Assembly (NCBI GenBank): GCA_052035955.1 | Contig: JBPOHD010000109.1 | Span: 1 to 34,727 of the forward strand | Source: JAEUNJ01 sp052035955 | GTDB taxonomy: Bacteria > Pseudomonadota > Gammaproteobacteria > Burkholderiales > Rhodocyclaceae | Reading direction: 5' to 3' | Length of the DNA stretch: 34,727 nt | Shown: one piece after another, positions 1 to 8,022 of the stretch | Layout of the letters: every line of letters begins with the position of its first letter | Position numbering within the stretch: position 1 is the stretch's first letter | Notes under the pieces: generated by a model | Database searches by the model: none | What the model was told of the DNA's origin: nothing | Seen by the model: only the letters and a program-made list of their open reading frames with translations | Translations under genes and position numbers: made by a program

Positions 1-526
1 CCCGCCCGCCAGGGAAGAAGCGCAGCGTATAGCTGACGCAGCCCATGTAGAGGGATTCCAGGCGCAGCGGACGGATGTTGCGGCCGATGATGAATTCGGT
101 GGAGCCGCCGCCGATATCCACCACGAGCTGCTGCATGCGTGGATTGGGAAGGGTGTGGGCGACGCCGAGATAGATGAGCCGCGCCTCTTCCCGGCCGGCG
201 ATCACCTCGATCGGAAAACCCAGGGCGGCCTCGGCCTCGACGAGGAACTGGGGGCCGTTCTTGGCGACCCGCAGGGTGTTCGTGGCGACGGCGCGGACGG
301 CGCCGGGGTCGAAGCCCCGCAGGCGTTCGCCGAAGCGCGCCAGGGCTTCCAGGCCACGCAGTTGGGACGGTCCGTCGAGGCGCTTGTCGGCCGTCAGGCC
401 GGCCGCCAGCCGGACGGCCTCCTTGAGGCCGTCCAGGGGATAGATCTGGTTGCCGACGATGCGTCCCACCTGGAGGCGAAAGCTGTTGGAACCGAGATCG
501 ACGGCGGCGATCTGCTCGTAATCCAT
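1..526 (-). CDS. ppx: Exopolyphosphatase (Ppx/GppA family), 3' part missing
   Basis: Releases terminal phosphate from polyphosphate; cytoplasmic, ASKHA (actin-like) fold. Only the first 175 residues lie in the window; the rest runs off the left edge. Reading the reverse complement from the ATG at 526 gives MDYEQIAAVDLGSNSFRL, where DLGSNSFRL is the phosphate-1 loop of the family, and near residues 138-147 VVDIGGGSTEF, the second glycine-rich loop. The gene is divergent from ppk1, a common pairing in proteobacteria: synthesis and degradation of polyphosphate share one control region. GppA (pppGpp phosphatase) has the same fold, so a dual role cannot be excluded, but the ppk1 neighbour favours Ppx. 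Confidence 0.9.
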   Translation of the reverse strand, partial: MDYEQIAAVDLGSNSFRLQVGRIVGNQIYPLDGLKEAVRLAAGLTADKRLDGPSQLRGLEALARFGERLRGFDPGAVRAVATNTLRVAKNGPQFLVEAEAALGFPIEVIAGREEARLIYLGVAHTLPNPRMQQLVVDIGGGSTEFIIGRNIRPLRLESLYMGCVSYTLRFFPGGR

Positions 527-703
527 GGGTGGGGACCAATCTGGAGAGGCGCCCGGATTCTAGCATCGGGCGGCCGGCCGGCCGAGGCCGGTTGCCGGCC
601 CGAAATTGATATTTCCCCTTGCCGGATCGGCCGCGCCGTCGTAATGTGTTTCAGATATCAACAAAACGAGAAAAACCGGCCCGCCACCGGCCGTTCCGAT
701 GCC

Positions 704-2779
704 ATGAACCTCCCCCGCGACCCGACTGCCGACCGTTTCCTCAACCGCGACCTTTCCGTCCTCGCCTTCAACCGGCGCGTCCTGGCCCAGGCGGCCGACG
801 ACCGGGTGCCCCTGCTCGAACGGCTGCGTTTCCTCTGCATCGTGTCCAGCAACCTGGACGAGTTCTTCGAAATCCGCGTCGCCGGCCTCAAGGAGCAGTT
901 GAAGCTGGGCAGCATCGCGGCAGGGGCGGACGGGCTGCCGCCCCAGGAGGTCTTCCGCCGCGTCACCCTCGAATCCCATGCCCTGATCGCCGAGCAGTAC
1001 GCCCTGCTCAACAACGTGATCCTGCCGGCCCTGGCCGGCGAGGGCATCGTCTTCCTCCGCCGCAGCCTGTGGACCGAGGACCAGGCCGCCTGGATCCGCG
1101 ACTACTTCTTCCGGGAGGTGATGCCGGTGCTGACGCCGATCGGCCTCGATCCGGCGCACCCCTTCCCCCGGGTGCTCAACAAGAGCCTGAATTTCGCCGT
1201 CGAACTGGCGGGCACGGATGCCTTCGGCCGCAACTCCGGCGCCGCCATCGTCCAGGCCCCGCGCGCCCTGCCCCGGGTCATCCAGCTGCCACCGGAACTC
1301 ACCGGCGTGGCCCACGGCTTCGTCTTCCTGTCGTCCATCATGCACAGCCACGTGGGCGAGCTGTTCGCGGGCATGGAGGTGCTGGGCTGCTACCAGTTCC
1401 GGGTCACCCGGAATTCGGACCTGTTCGTGGACGACGAGGAAGTGAAGAACCTGCGCACGGCGCTGCAGGGCGAACTGCCCCAGCGGCATTTCGGCGACGC
1501 CGTGCGGCTGGAGGTGGCGGACAACTGCTCCGAGGACATGGCGGTCTTCCTGATGCAGCAGTTCGGGCTCTCCGCGGCCGATCTCTACCGGGTTCCCGGC
1601 ATCGTCAATCTGGTGCGCCTGATGTCGGTGCCGGACCGGGTCGACCGCCCCGACCTGAAGTACCCACCCTTCCAGCCGGGCATGCCCAAGGTGCTGACCA
1701 AACGCTTCGACGTCTTTGCCAGCATGCGCAAGCAGGACATCCTGGTGCACCACCCCTTCCAGTCCTTCAGCCCGGTGATCCAGCTCCTGGAACAGGCCAT
1801 CGACGATCCCCAGGTGGTGGCGATCAAGATGACGGTCTACCGGACGGGGACCGACTCGGTGCTCATGGAGCACCTGCTGCGGGCCGCCCAGAAAGGCAAG
1901 GAAGTGACCGTCGTCGTGGAACTGATGGCCCGCTTCGACGAGGAGGCCAACCTGTCCATCGCCACCCGACTGGAGGAGGTCGGGGCCCACGTCGTCTATG
2001 GCGTCTTCGGCTACAAGACCCATGCCAAGCTGCTGATGGTGCTCCGCCGCGAGGACCACGGCTACCGGCGCTACCTGCATTTGGGCACCGGCAACTACCA
2101 TCCGCGGACGACGCGCTTCTATACCGACTTCGGCCTGCTCACCTGCAACGAGGAGATCGGGGACGATGCCAACGAGGTGTTCAAGCAGATCACCGGCCTT
2201 GGCAAGGCGGGTGCCCTCAAGCACCTGTGGCAGGCCCCCTTCACCCTCCACGCCAACATGATGGCGGCCATCCGCGCCGAGACCGAGATCGCCCGCGCCG
2301 GCCGCAAGGCCCGCATCATCGCCAAGATGAACGCCATCATGGAACCGGCCGTCATCGAGGCCCTCTACGAGGCCTCCTGCGCGGGGGTGGAGATCGACCT
2401 CGTGGTGCGCGGCGCCTGCGCCCTGCGCCCCGGCGTGCCGGGGCTCTCGGAGAACATCCGGGTGCGCTCGGTGATCGGCCGCTTCCTGGAGCACCACCGC
2501 ATCTTCTACTTCCTGTCCGACGGGGAGGAGAAGGTCTATCTGTCCAGCGCCGACTGGATGGAGCGCAACTTCTTCCGCCGCATCGAGGTCTGCTTCCCGG
2601 TCCTCGATCCACGACTGAAGCGGCGCATCATCAAGGAAGGGCTGAAGCCTTACCTGGCCGACAATTGCCAGTCCTGGCACATGGACGCCGACGGCCAGTA
2701 CCGCAACAGGTCGTCACGGCGGGCGCGCTACTGCGCCCAGGAACACCTGCTCGCCGACCTGGCGGCCGCGGTCACCTAG
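704..2779 (+). CDS. ppk1: Polyphosphate kinase 1
   Basis: Makes polyphosphate reversibly from ATP through a phosphohistidine intermediate. The 691-residue product has the normal PPK1 length. The N-terminal domain begins FLNRDLSVLAFNRRVLAQA and continues to SSNLDEFFEIR. The catalytic part carries VYRTGTDS, then His440 in YKTHAKLL (expected phosphorylated His) and His597 in FLEHHRIF (second conserved His). The frame stays open far upstream and includes an in-frame ATG at 644. I chose 704 because PPK1 homology starts at MNLPRDPTADRFLNRDLS; no strong Shine-Dalgarno decides it. The divergent neighbour is ppx. The last 8 bases overlap the convergent gene at 2772-3266. Confidence 0.97.
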   Translation: MNLPRDPTADRFLNRDLSVLAFNRRVLAQAADDRVPLLERLRFLCIVSSNLDEFFEIRVAGLKEQLKLGSIAAGADGLPPQEVFRRVTLESHALIAEQYALLNNVILPALAGEGIVFLRRSLWTEDQAAWIRDYFFREVMPVLTPIGLDPAHPFPRVLNKSLNFAVELAGTDAFGRNSGAAIVQAPRALPRVIQLPPELTGVAHGFVFLSSIMHSHVGELFAGMEVLGCYQFRVTRNSDLFVDDEEVKNLRTALQGELPQRHFGDAVRLEVADNCSEDMAVFLMQQFGLSAADLYRVPGIVNLVRLMSVPDRVDRPDLKYPPFQPGMPKVLTKRFDVFASMRKQDILVHHPFQSFSPVIQLLEQAIDDPQVVAIKMTVYRTGTDSVLMEHLLRAAQKGKEVTVVVELMARFDEEANLSIATRLEEVGAHVVYGVFGYKTHAKLLMVLRREDHGYRRYLHLGTGNYHPRTTRFYTDFGLLTCNEEIGDDANEVFKQITGLGKAGALKHLWQAPFTLHANMMAAIRAETEIARAGRKARIIAKMNAIMEPAVIEALYEASCAGVEIDLVVRGACALRPGVPGLSENIRVRSVIGRFLEHHRIFYFLSDGEEKVYLSSADWMERNFFRRIEVCFPVLDPRLKRRIIKEGLKPYLADNCQSWHMDADGQYRNRSSRRARYCAQEHLLADLAAAVT

Positions 2780-3266
2780 GGAGCGATCCCGACGGCCCGG
2801 CCGACGCAGGGGGCGCCTCGGGGCCAGGGGGCGCCTGGGTCGCCGCCGGCAACGACGGAAGCAGCGGCGGCGCCACGGCGGGAACCGGGGCCGGCGGCGC
2901 ATCCTCGATGGCGCGCGCGTCCACGACGAAATACTCCGTTTCGCCGAAACAGGACGAGGGCACGAACTTGTGCTGTTCGTAGCTCAGCACGACGCGCCGG
3001 CCGGCCAGGGCGTTGATCCTGCCTGCCACGCCGTCATCGCGAACGGAGAACTCGAACCGGTCCGGAATGGCGCCGGGCATGGTGACCATGGCAATCTCGC
3101 CTTCCCAGGTCTTGCACAGCCAGCCCTTGCGCGAGAACTTCTGCACGTAGCCGGCCCGCTCGCCTTCGGAATAGCTCCAGCTGAGGGCGAGCCAGACCCA
3201 GGCCGCGGCGGCCAGCACCACGAGGACGACGAAGGCGAGGACGCCCCGCAACACCATGCTTCCCAT
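2772..3266 (-). CDS. Small membrane-anchored protein of unknown function
   Basis: The product has 164 residues. One N-terminal transmembrane segment (about residues 5-28, LRGVLAFVVLVVLAAAAWVW) is followed by a soluble domain (about 30-115) containing SEGERAGYVQKFSRKGW and CKTWEGEIAM, and then a Pro/Ala-rich tail (about 120-164). The GxVQKFSRKGWLCKTWEGE stretch resembles a conserved hypothetical family seen across Gram-negative bacteria; I do not know a function. Two cysteines (in WLCKTW and SSCFGE) flank the conserved domain. The gene is convergent with ppk1 and overlaps its end by 8 bp. It lies 25 bp downstream of the desaturase-like gene on the same strand, so it is probably cotranscribed with it. 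The start is ATG; an ATG three codons later is equally possible. Confidence 0.75.
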   Translation of the reverse strand: MGSMVLRGVLAFVVLVVLAAAAWVWLALSWSYSEGERAGYVQKFSRKGWLCKTWEGEIAMVTMPGAIPDRFEFSVRDDGVAGRINALAGRRVVLSYEQHKFVPSSCFGETEYFVVDARAIEDAPPAPVPAVAPPLLPSLPAATQAPPGPEAPPASAGPSGSLPR

Positions 3267-3291
3267 TTTCCGGCTCCGCTGATCGGGGCCG

Positions 3292-4521
3292 CTACTCTAC
3301 CGCAAGCCCGCGGGCCGCGGCGGGCAGGCGGGCGACGACGAGCGCCGAGGCCGCCCAGGCCATCGCCATGGCCACCGATGCAGCCGCCGGCAGCGCCGTG
3401 CCGAACCAGTCCGGCATGGTCAGGACCGCGGCGGCCATGGCCAGGGTCCGGACGGCCTCCGCCCCCCGGGCGCCCCGTCCGCCCTCCAGCAGCCGCCCGA
3501 CGCACCAGGTCCAGGCCGTGATCACCAGCCCGTAGGCCGCCGCCTCGCCGGCGCCCAGGCCCGGAAACACTGCCAGGAAGTGGACGATCATCAAGGTGCC
3601 CAGGGCGAACTGGAAGGCGCCGTAGGCCTGCACGGCGAGGGGGGTGCCGGTCGAGAACCGCCGGAAGCGAGCGAGGCTGGCGGGAATCAGCGCCTCGCGC
3701 CGCGACCACTCCGGGTCCGCCGCCGACCAGCGGAACAGGATGGCCAGCCGGTTGCGCCACCCCGCCGTCTCGCGCAGCCGCCGCCACAGCCAGCCATAGA
3801 CGCGGAACACGGCGGCCAGCGGCTCCCAGCGCGCCACGGCCTTGCGCACCCCGAACACCACCGGCTCCCCCGCCCGCTCCCCGGCGAATGTCCCGAACAG
3901 CCTGTCCCACAGGATCAGGATGCCGCCGTAATTGCGGTCGATGCAGTAGGCGTTCTGGCCGTGGTGCACCCGGTGGTTCGAGGGGGTGACGAAGACCCGG
4001 TCCGCCCAGCCCAGGCGGCCCACCAGCTCCGTATGCACCCAGTACTGGTAGAGGAGGTCCACCAGGCCGGCCACCGCGAAAACCAGGGGCGGGATGCCCA
4101 GCCAGGCCAGGGGCAGGTAGAACATCCAGCTCCAGAAGGCCAGGGGCGTCTGGCGCAGGGCCGTGGACAGGTTGAAGTACTCGGAGGAATGGTGGTTCTC
4201 GTGGCTGCCCCAGAAGAGCGGCCACTCGTGCCCGAAGCGATGCACCCAGTAGTAGGCGAAGTCGTAGAGCAGCAGCCCGAGGAGCCAGACCCAGGGCGCG
4301 TCGGCGGGCAGCGCGAAGGCGTGGAAGGCCCCGTAGGCGGCGGCGTAGAGGCCGAAATTGAGCCCCTTCAGGAAGGCCCCGCTGACCTGGGAGAGGACGC
4401 CGAAGTGGAGGCTGGTCAGGGCATCGGGGATGTCGTAGGTCCCCGACCGCCGCCGCGCCGCCCAGGCTTCCGCCAGGATGGTCAACAGGAACACGGGAAT
4501 GGCATAGACGATGGGGTTCAT
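3292..4521 (-). CDS. Sterol desaturase / fatty acid hydroxylase family membrane protein
   Basis: Di-iron membrane hydroxylase of the fatty acid hydroxylase superfamily; the substrate is unknown, probably a lipid. The 409-residue product shows the family histidine boxes in order: HRFGH (94-98), HENHH (107-111), His163, and HRVHH (183-187) in SNHRVHHGQNAYCIDRNYGG. Hydrophobic helices surround the boxes (about residues 5-20, 75-92, 128-158), and a long extra C-terminal hydrophobic region (about 290-400) lies beyond the catalytic domain. The NHRVHHG...DRNYGGILILWDRLFGTF block is typical of bacterial members. The downstream small membrane protein gene is probably in the same transcript. No clear ribosome binding site is seen at the ATG. 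Confidence 0.88.
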   Translation of the reverse strand: MNPIVYAIPVFLLTILAEAWAARRRSGTYDIPDALTSLHFGVLSQVSGAFLKGLNFGLYAAAYGAFHAFALPADAPWVWLLGLLLYDFAYYWVHRFGHEWPLFWGSHENHHSSEYFNLSTALRQTPLAFWSWMFYLPLAWLGIPPLVFAVAGLVDLLYQYWVHTELVGRLGWADRVFVTPSNHRVHHGQNAYCIDRNYGGILILWDRLFGTFAGERAGEPVVFGVRKAVARWEPLAAVFRVYGWLWRRLRETAGWRNRLAILFRWSAADPEWSRREALIPASLARFRRFSTGTPLAVQAYGAFQFALGTLMIVHFLAVFPGLGAGEAAAYGLVITAWTWCVGRLLEGGRGARGAEAVRTLAMAAAVLTMPDWFGTALPAAASVAMAMAWAASALVVARLPAAARGLAVE

Positions 4522-4623
4522 GGTGTCGTGAAACTATCCGCCGCGAGTGGGAGGGCCACAAAGACGGACGACAGCATGCCACGCGCCCCCCCGGTTCAAA
4601 CGGTCCGCGTCACAGGTCCTTTT

Positions 4624-4659
4624 CCTCTGCGACCTCTGCGACCTCGGCGACCTCTGCGG
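4624..4659. repeat. Four tandem 9-bp units, consensus CCTCTGCGA
   Basis: Four adjacent copies read cctctgcga, cctctgcga, cctcggcga, cctctgcgg; copies 3 and 4 each differ by one base. They lie in the 152-bp gap between the start of the desaturase-like gene and the end of rtcB. The gap holds no reading frame I can support. The unit length is a multiple of three but the stretch is not coding. Confidence 0.8.
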
Positions 4660-4673
4660 TGAAGATTCTCGCA

Positions 4674-5876
4674 TCACCCCTTCACGCACAGCACCTGCTT
4701 GAGCGTATGCACCACCTCGGTCAGGTCACGCTGGTTCTCCATCACGGCATCGATGTCCTTGTAGGCACCCGGGATCTCGTCCACGACGCCCTTGTCCTTG
4801 CGGCAGACGACGCCCTCGGTCTGGCGCGCCAGGTCCTCGGCGGTGAAGCGCTTCTGGGCCGCCGTGCGGCTCATGCGGCGGCCCGCCCCATGGGCGCTGG
4901 ACTCGAAGCTCTCGGGATTGCCCAGGCCCCTGACGATGTAGCTGCGGGCGCCCATGCTGCCGGGAACGATGCCCAGGTCACCGCGCCGGGCACGGATGGC
5001 GCCCTTGCGGGTGACCCAGACGTCGGCGCCGTAGTGATGCTCCCGGGCCACGTAGTTGTGGTGGCAGTTGACCGCCTCGCCGGTGACCGTGAAGGGCGGC
5101 AGGTGGCGCCGGAGGGCCTCGAGGACGGTATCCACCATGCATTGCCGGTTGCGGAAGGCGTATTCCTGCGCCCAGTGCACCGCCTCGACGTAATCGTCGA
5201 AATGGCGGCTGCCCTCCTTCAGGTAGGCCAGGTCCCGGTCGGGAAGCTGCGCCACCTGCCGCTCCATGTCGCGCCGGGCCAGGTCGATGAAGTAGGTGCC
5301 GATGGCATTGCCGATGCCGCGGCTGCCCGAATGCAGCATGATCCAGACGCGGCCGGCCTCGTCCAGGCAGACCTCGATGAAGTGGTTGCCGCCGCCCAGG
5401 GTGCCCATCTGCCGGACCCAGTCGGAATGGCGGCCGAAGGACTTGAGCAGTTGCGGATGCGTGCGGACGAGGACCTCCAGGCGCTTCGCGAAGGGGCGGG
5501 CCGCCTCGCCATGCACCCTGCCCTCCGGATGCTGGTCGCGGCCGACGGGCACGTCGCGGCTGATCTGGTCGAAGACCCTGCGCAGGCTGCGCTCGTCGAT
5601 GTCGGCGTCCGAAAGGGACAGGCGGCAGGCGACCATGCCGCAGCCGATATCCACCCCGACGGCGGCGGGAATGATGGCGTCGCGGGTGGCGATGACCGAA
5701 CCGACGGTGGCGCCTATCCCCGTGTGGGCGTCGGGCATGGCCGCCACATGGTGATGGACGCAGGGCAGTCGCGCCACGTTTCCGAGCTGGCGCAGGGCGG
5801 ATTCCTCGATCTCCCCGGTCCATATCTTCACCGGGACGAGACCGGCATCGAGGACCCGATGGACGGGCATGGGCAT
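4674..5876 (-). CDS. rtcB: RNA-splicing ligase RtcB
   Basis: Joins RNA 2',3'-cyclic phosphate or 3'-phosphate ends to 5'-OH ends using GTP and Mn2+. The 400 residues match the E. coli-type RtcB length. Visible landmarks are MPDAHTGIGATVGSV (44-61), the metal-binding VDIGCGM with Cys79, GTLGGGNHFIEV, NCHHNYVAREHH (metal His cluster), PGSMGARSYIVRG, and the guanylylated histidine His329 in SSAHGAGRRMSR. No rtcA or rtcR lies next to it. It sits downstream of tRNA-Val with a terminator between, so it probably has its own start of transcription. A second ATG at 5870 has better spacing from the purine run CGGGGGGA, so the protein may begin at the second Met. Confidence 0.95.
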   Translation of the reverse strand: MPMPVHRVLDAGLVPVKIWTGEIEESALRQLGNVARLPCVHHHVAAMPDAHTGIGATVGSVIATRDAIIPAAVGVDIGCGMVACRLSLSDADIDERSLRRVFDQISRDVPVGRDQHPEGRVHGEAARPFAKRLEVLVRTHPQLLKSFGRHSDWVRQMGTLGGGNHFIEVCLDEAGRVWIMLHSGSRGIGNAIGTYFIDLARRDMERQVAQLPDRDLAYLKEGSRHFDDYVEAVHWAQEYAFRNRQCMVDTVLEALRRHLPPFTVTGEAVNCHHNYVAREHHYGADVWVTRKGAIRARRGDLGIVPGSMGARSYIVRGLGNPESFESSAHGAGRRMSRTAAQKRFTAEDLARQTEGVVCRKDKGVVDEIPGAYKDIDAVMENQRDLTEVVHTLKQVLCVKG

Positions 5877-5890
5877 TCCCCCCGGTGCAC

Positions 5891-5917
5891 GAAAAAGCCG
5901 CCCGGAGGCGGCTTCTT
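5891..5917 (-). terminator. Rho-independent terminator of tRNA-Val
   Basis: Read on the minus strand, AAGCCGCC - TCCG - GGCGGCTT forms a perfect 8-bp stem with a 4-base loop, followed by a T-rich end (TTTC after the stem's own TT). It begins 12 bases past the tRNA 3' end and precedes rtcB. Confidence 0.85.
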
Positions 5918-5928
5918 CGTTGCAGTTC

Positions 5929-6005
5929 TGGTAGGCGCGATTGGACTCGAACCAACGACCCCCACCATGTCAAGGTGGTGCTCTAACCAGCTGAGCTACG
6001 CGCCT
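5929..6005 (-). tRNA. tRNA-Val, anticodon GAC
   Basis: The reverse complement folds into a full 77-base cloverleaf. The acceptor stem is AGGCGCG / CGCGCCT, the D arm is GCTC...GAGC, the anticodon stem is CCACC / GGTGG around loop TTGACAT (anticodon GAC), and the T arm is GTTGG / CCAAT around TTCGAGT. The discriminator is A and the 3' CCA is encoded. It reads GUC (and, by wobble, GUU) valine codons. It is a single gene with its own promoter and terminator rather than part of a tRNA array. Confidence 0.97.
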
Positions 6006-6020
6006 GCAAAAGAGGCGCGA

Positions 6021-6049
6021 ATTCTAGCGGAACTCGCGCCCTGCCACAA
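6021..6049 (-). promoter_or_regulatory. Sigma-70-type promoter of tRNA-Val
   Basis: On the minus strand the -35 TTGTGG (6044-6049) and -10 TAGAAT (6021-6026) are separated by exactly 17 bp. The predicted start falls a few bases upstream of the mature tRNA 5' end. The bases between -10 and the tRNA are GC-rich. Confidence 0.75.
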
Positions 6050-6053
6050 GGGC

Positions 6054-6072
6054 TCCGGAAAACAATTCCGGA
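6054..6072 (-). terminator. Possible weak terminator after prpE
   Basis: TCCGGAA - loop of 5 - TTCCGGA is a perfect 7-bp stem starting 3 bases after the prpE stop. No T-run follows on the minus strand, so intrinsic termination is doubtful; it could instead protect the 3' end. Confidence 0.35.
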
Positions 6073-6075
6073 TGA

Positions 6076-7971
6076 TTATTTGCCGGCCAGCGCCCCCTTG
6101 ATCTGCTCGAGGGTGGAGGGGTCGTCGATGGTCGTCAGGTCCCCCGGATCGCGGCCTTCGGCCAGGGCCTGGATGGAGCGCCGGAGCATCTTCCCGGAAC
6201 GGGTCTTGGGCAGGCCGGAGACGAAATGCACCCGGCCCGGGCGGGCGATGGCGCCGAGTATCTCGTCGACGGTCTTCATGACCTCCTTCTCGAGGGCCGC
6301 ACGCAGTTCCGGCGTCGCCGTGCGGGCGGCATCCTTGACCACGGCGAAGGCGACCGGCAATTGCCCCTTGAGCTGGTCGTTGACGCCCACCACGGCGACT
6401 TCGGCGATGGCCGAATGGGCCTGCACGGCCTCCTCGATCTCGCGCGTGCCGAGGCGGTGGCCGGCGACGTTGATCACGTCGTCGGTACGGCCGAGGATGA
6501 AGTGGTAGCCCTCCGCGTCCTTGATGCCCCAGTCGAAGGAGGAATAGACCAGCGGATCCTTGAACAGGCTGAAGTAGGTCTTGACGAAGCGGTCGTCGTC
6601 TCCCCAGACGGTGGACAGGCAGCCCGGCGGCAGGGGCGGCACGACGCCGACGATGCCTTTCTCGTTCGGGTCGCATTCCGTGCCGTCCTCGCGGAAGATC
6701 TTCAGGTTGTAGCCATAGACGGGGAAGCTGGGCGTGCCGAACTTGAGCGGGGTCTTCTCGACGCCGTGCACGGCGGAGAGCATGGGCCAGCCGGTTTCGG
6801 TCTGCCAGTAGTTGTCGATGACCGGCAACCCCAGTTCGCCCATGATCCACTCGTGGGTCGGCTGGTCCAGGGGTTCGCCGGCGAGGAACAGGTGCTTGAG
6901 CGAGGACAGGTCGTACTTGTGCATGTAGGCCGGATCCTGCTTCTTCAGCACCCGGGCAGCCGTCGGCGCCGAGAACATCACGTTCACCCGGTAGGTCTCG
7001 ACGATCTTCCACCAGATGCCGGCGTCGGGACGCAGCGGCGTGCCCTCGTACATGATCGTGGCCATGCCGGCGATCAGGGGGCCGTAGATGATGTAGGAAT
7101 GGCCCACCACCCAGCCGATGTCCGAGGTGGAGAACATGGTCTCGCCCTCGCCGCCGCAGAAGATGTGCTTCATCGAGGCGGCAAGCGCCACGCAGTAGCC
7201 GCCGGTGTCGCGCTGGACGCCCTTGGGCTTGCCGGTGGTACCGGACGTGTAGAGGATGTAGGACGGTTCGCTGGACTCCATCCAGACCACGGGCACCTGG
7301 GCATCCATGTACTTGGCGCGCATTTCGGCGTAATCCACGTCCCGGCCCGCCACCTTGTTGAAGCCCTTGTCCAGGCCCCGGTCCACCATGAGCACCTTCT
7401 CCGGCTTGTACTCGGCCAGGTTGATGGCCTCGTCGAGCAGGTTCTTGTAGGGCACGGCCTTTCCACCGCGCATGCCGGCGTCCGAGGAGACGATCAGCTT
7501 GGGCTTGGCGTCGTCGATGCGCGTGGCCAGGGACCCGGAGGCGAAACCGCCGAAGACCACCGAATGGATGGCGCCGATGCGGGCACAGGCGAGGATGGCG
7601 AAGCAGGCCTCGGCGATCATGGGCATGTAGATCAGCACCCGGTCGCCCTTGCCGACACCCAGGGATTGCATGATGGCGGCGGTGCGCATCACCTCGGACT
7701 TCAGTTCGGAGAAGCTGTAGGTCTTCTCCTCGTCGGTCTCCGTCGAGATGTAGATGAGGGCCGGCGCATCGGGACGCTTGGCGGCGTGCCGGTCAACGGC
7801 GTTGTGGCAGAGGTTGGTCTCGCCGCCGGAGAACCAGTTGGCGAAGGGGGGGCGGGAGTAGTCGAGGATCTTCTGGGGTGGCTTGTGCCAGTCCACCAAT
7901 TGGGCCTGTTCACCCCAGAAATCCTCGGGCTGGGCAATGGAACGCTGATGGAATTCCTTGTAGCTGGACAT
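6076..7971 (-). CDS. prpE: Propionate--CoA ligase (AMP-forming acyl-CoA synthetase)
   Basis: Activates propionate (and related short acids) with ATP and CoA to the acyl-CoA; cytoplasmic ANL superfamily. The product has 631 residues, normal for the family. The N-terminus SSYKEFHQRSIAQPEDFW matches PrpE better than acetyl-CoA synthetase. Core motifs are YTSGTTGKPKGVQRDTGGY (AMP-binding P-loop), the WQTETGWP region, and the C-terminal GLPKTRSGKMLRRS whose Lys594 is the catalytic lysine and the usual site of inhibitory acetylation in this family. The start is ATG with a good GGAAGGAAC ribosome site. It is 51 bp downstream of the receiver/pseudoGGDEF gene on the same strand, without a visible terminator between. 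Acetate or 3-hydroxypropionate use cannot be excluded. Confidence 0.92.
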   Translation of the reverse strand: MSSYKEFHQRSIAQPEDFWGEQAQLVDWHKPPQKILDYSRPPFANWFSGGETNLCHNAVDRHAAKRPDAPALIYISTETDEEKTYSFSELKSEVMRTAAIMQSLGVGKGDRVLIYMPMIAEACFAILACARIGAIHSVVFGGFASGSLATRIDDAKPKLIVSSDAGMRGGKAVPYKNLLDEAINLAEYKPEKVLMVDRGLDKGFNKVAGRDVDYAEMRAKYMDAQVPVVWMESSEPSYILYTSGTTGKPKGVQRDTGGYCVALAASMKHIFCGGEGETMFSTSDIGWVVGHSYIIYGPLIAGMATIMYEGTPLRPDAGIWWKIVETYRVNVMFSAPTAARVLKKQDPAYMHKYDLSSLKHLFLAGEPLDQPTHEWIMGELGLPVIDNYWQTETGWPMLSAVHGVEKTPLKFGTPSFPVYGYNLKIFREDGTECDPNEKGIVGVVPPLPPGCLSTVWGDDDRFVKTYFSLFKDPLVYSSFDWGIKDAEGYHFILGRTDDVINVAGHRLGTREIEEAVQAHSAIAEVAVVGVNDQLKGQLPVAFAVVKDAARTATPELRAALEKEVMKTVDEILGAIARPGRVHFVSGLPKTRSGKMLRRSIQALAEGRDPGDLTTIDDPSTLEQIKGALAGK

Positions 7972-8022
7972 ATTGTTCCTTCCGTATCCCTGCAGAGTGT
8001 CGTGTGGTCGGTTATGTTTTTT

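Noticed and set aside
155..703. Long upstream extension of the ppk1 frame (183 extra residues), including an ATG at 644
   Set aside because: It runs antisense through the ppx gene, and PPK1 homology begins at MNLPRDP. High GC keeps non-coding frames open.
560..2680. Minus-strand open frame of about 700 codons opposite ppk1
   Set aside because: Its composition (His, Asp, Gln, Val rich) is that of a reverse-complement shadow, with no domain similarity; ppk1 is certain.
2984..4582. Alternative minus-strand frame of 532 codons overlapping the desaturase-like gene
   Set aside because: Pro/Arg/Gly-rich frameshifted reading with no motifs; the 409-codon frame has the complete histidine boxes.
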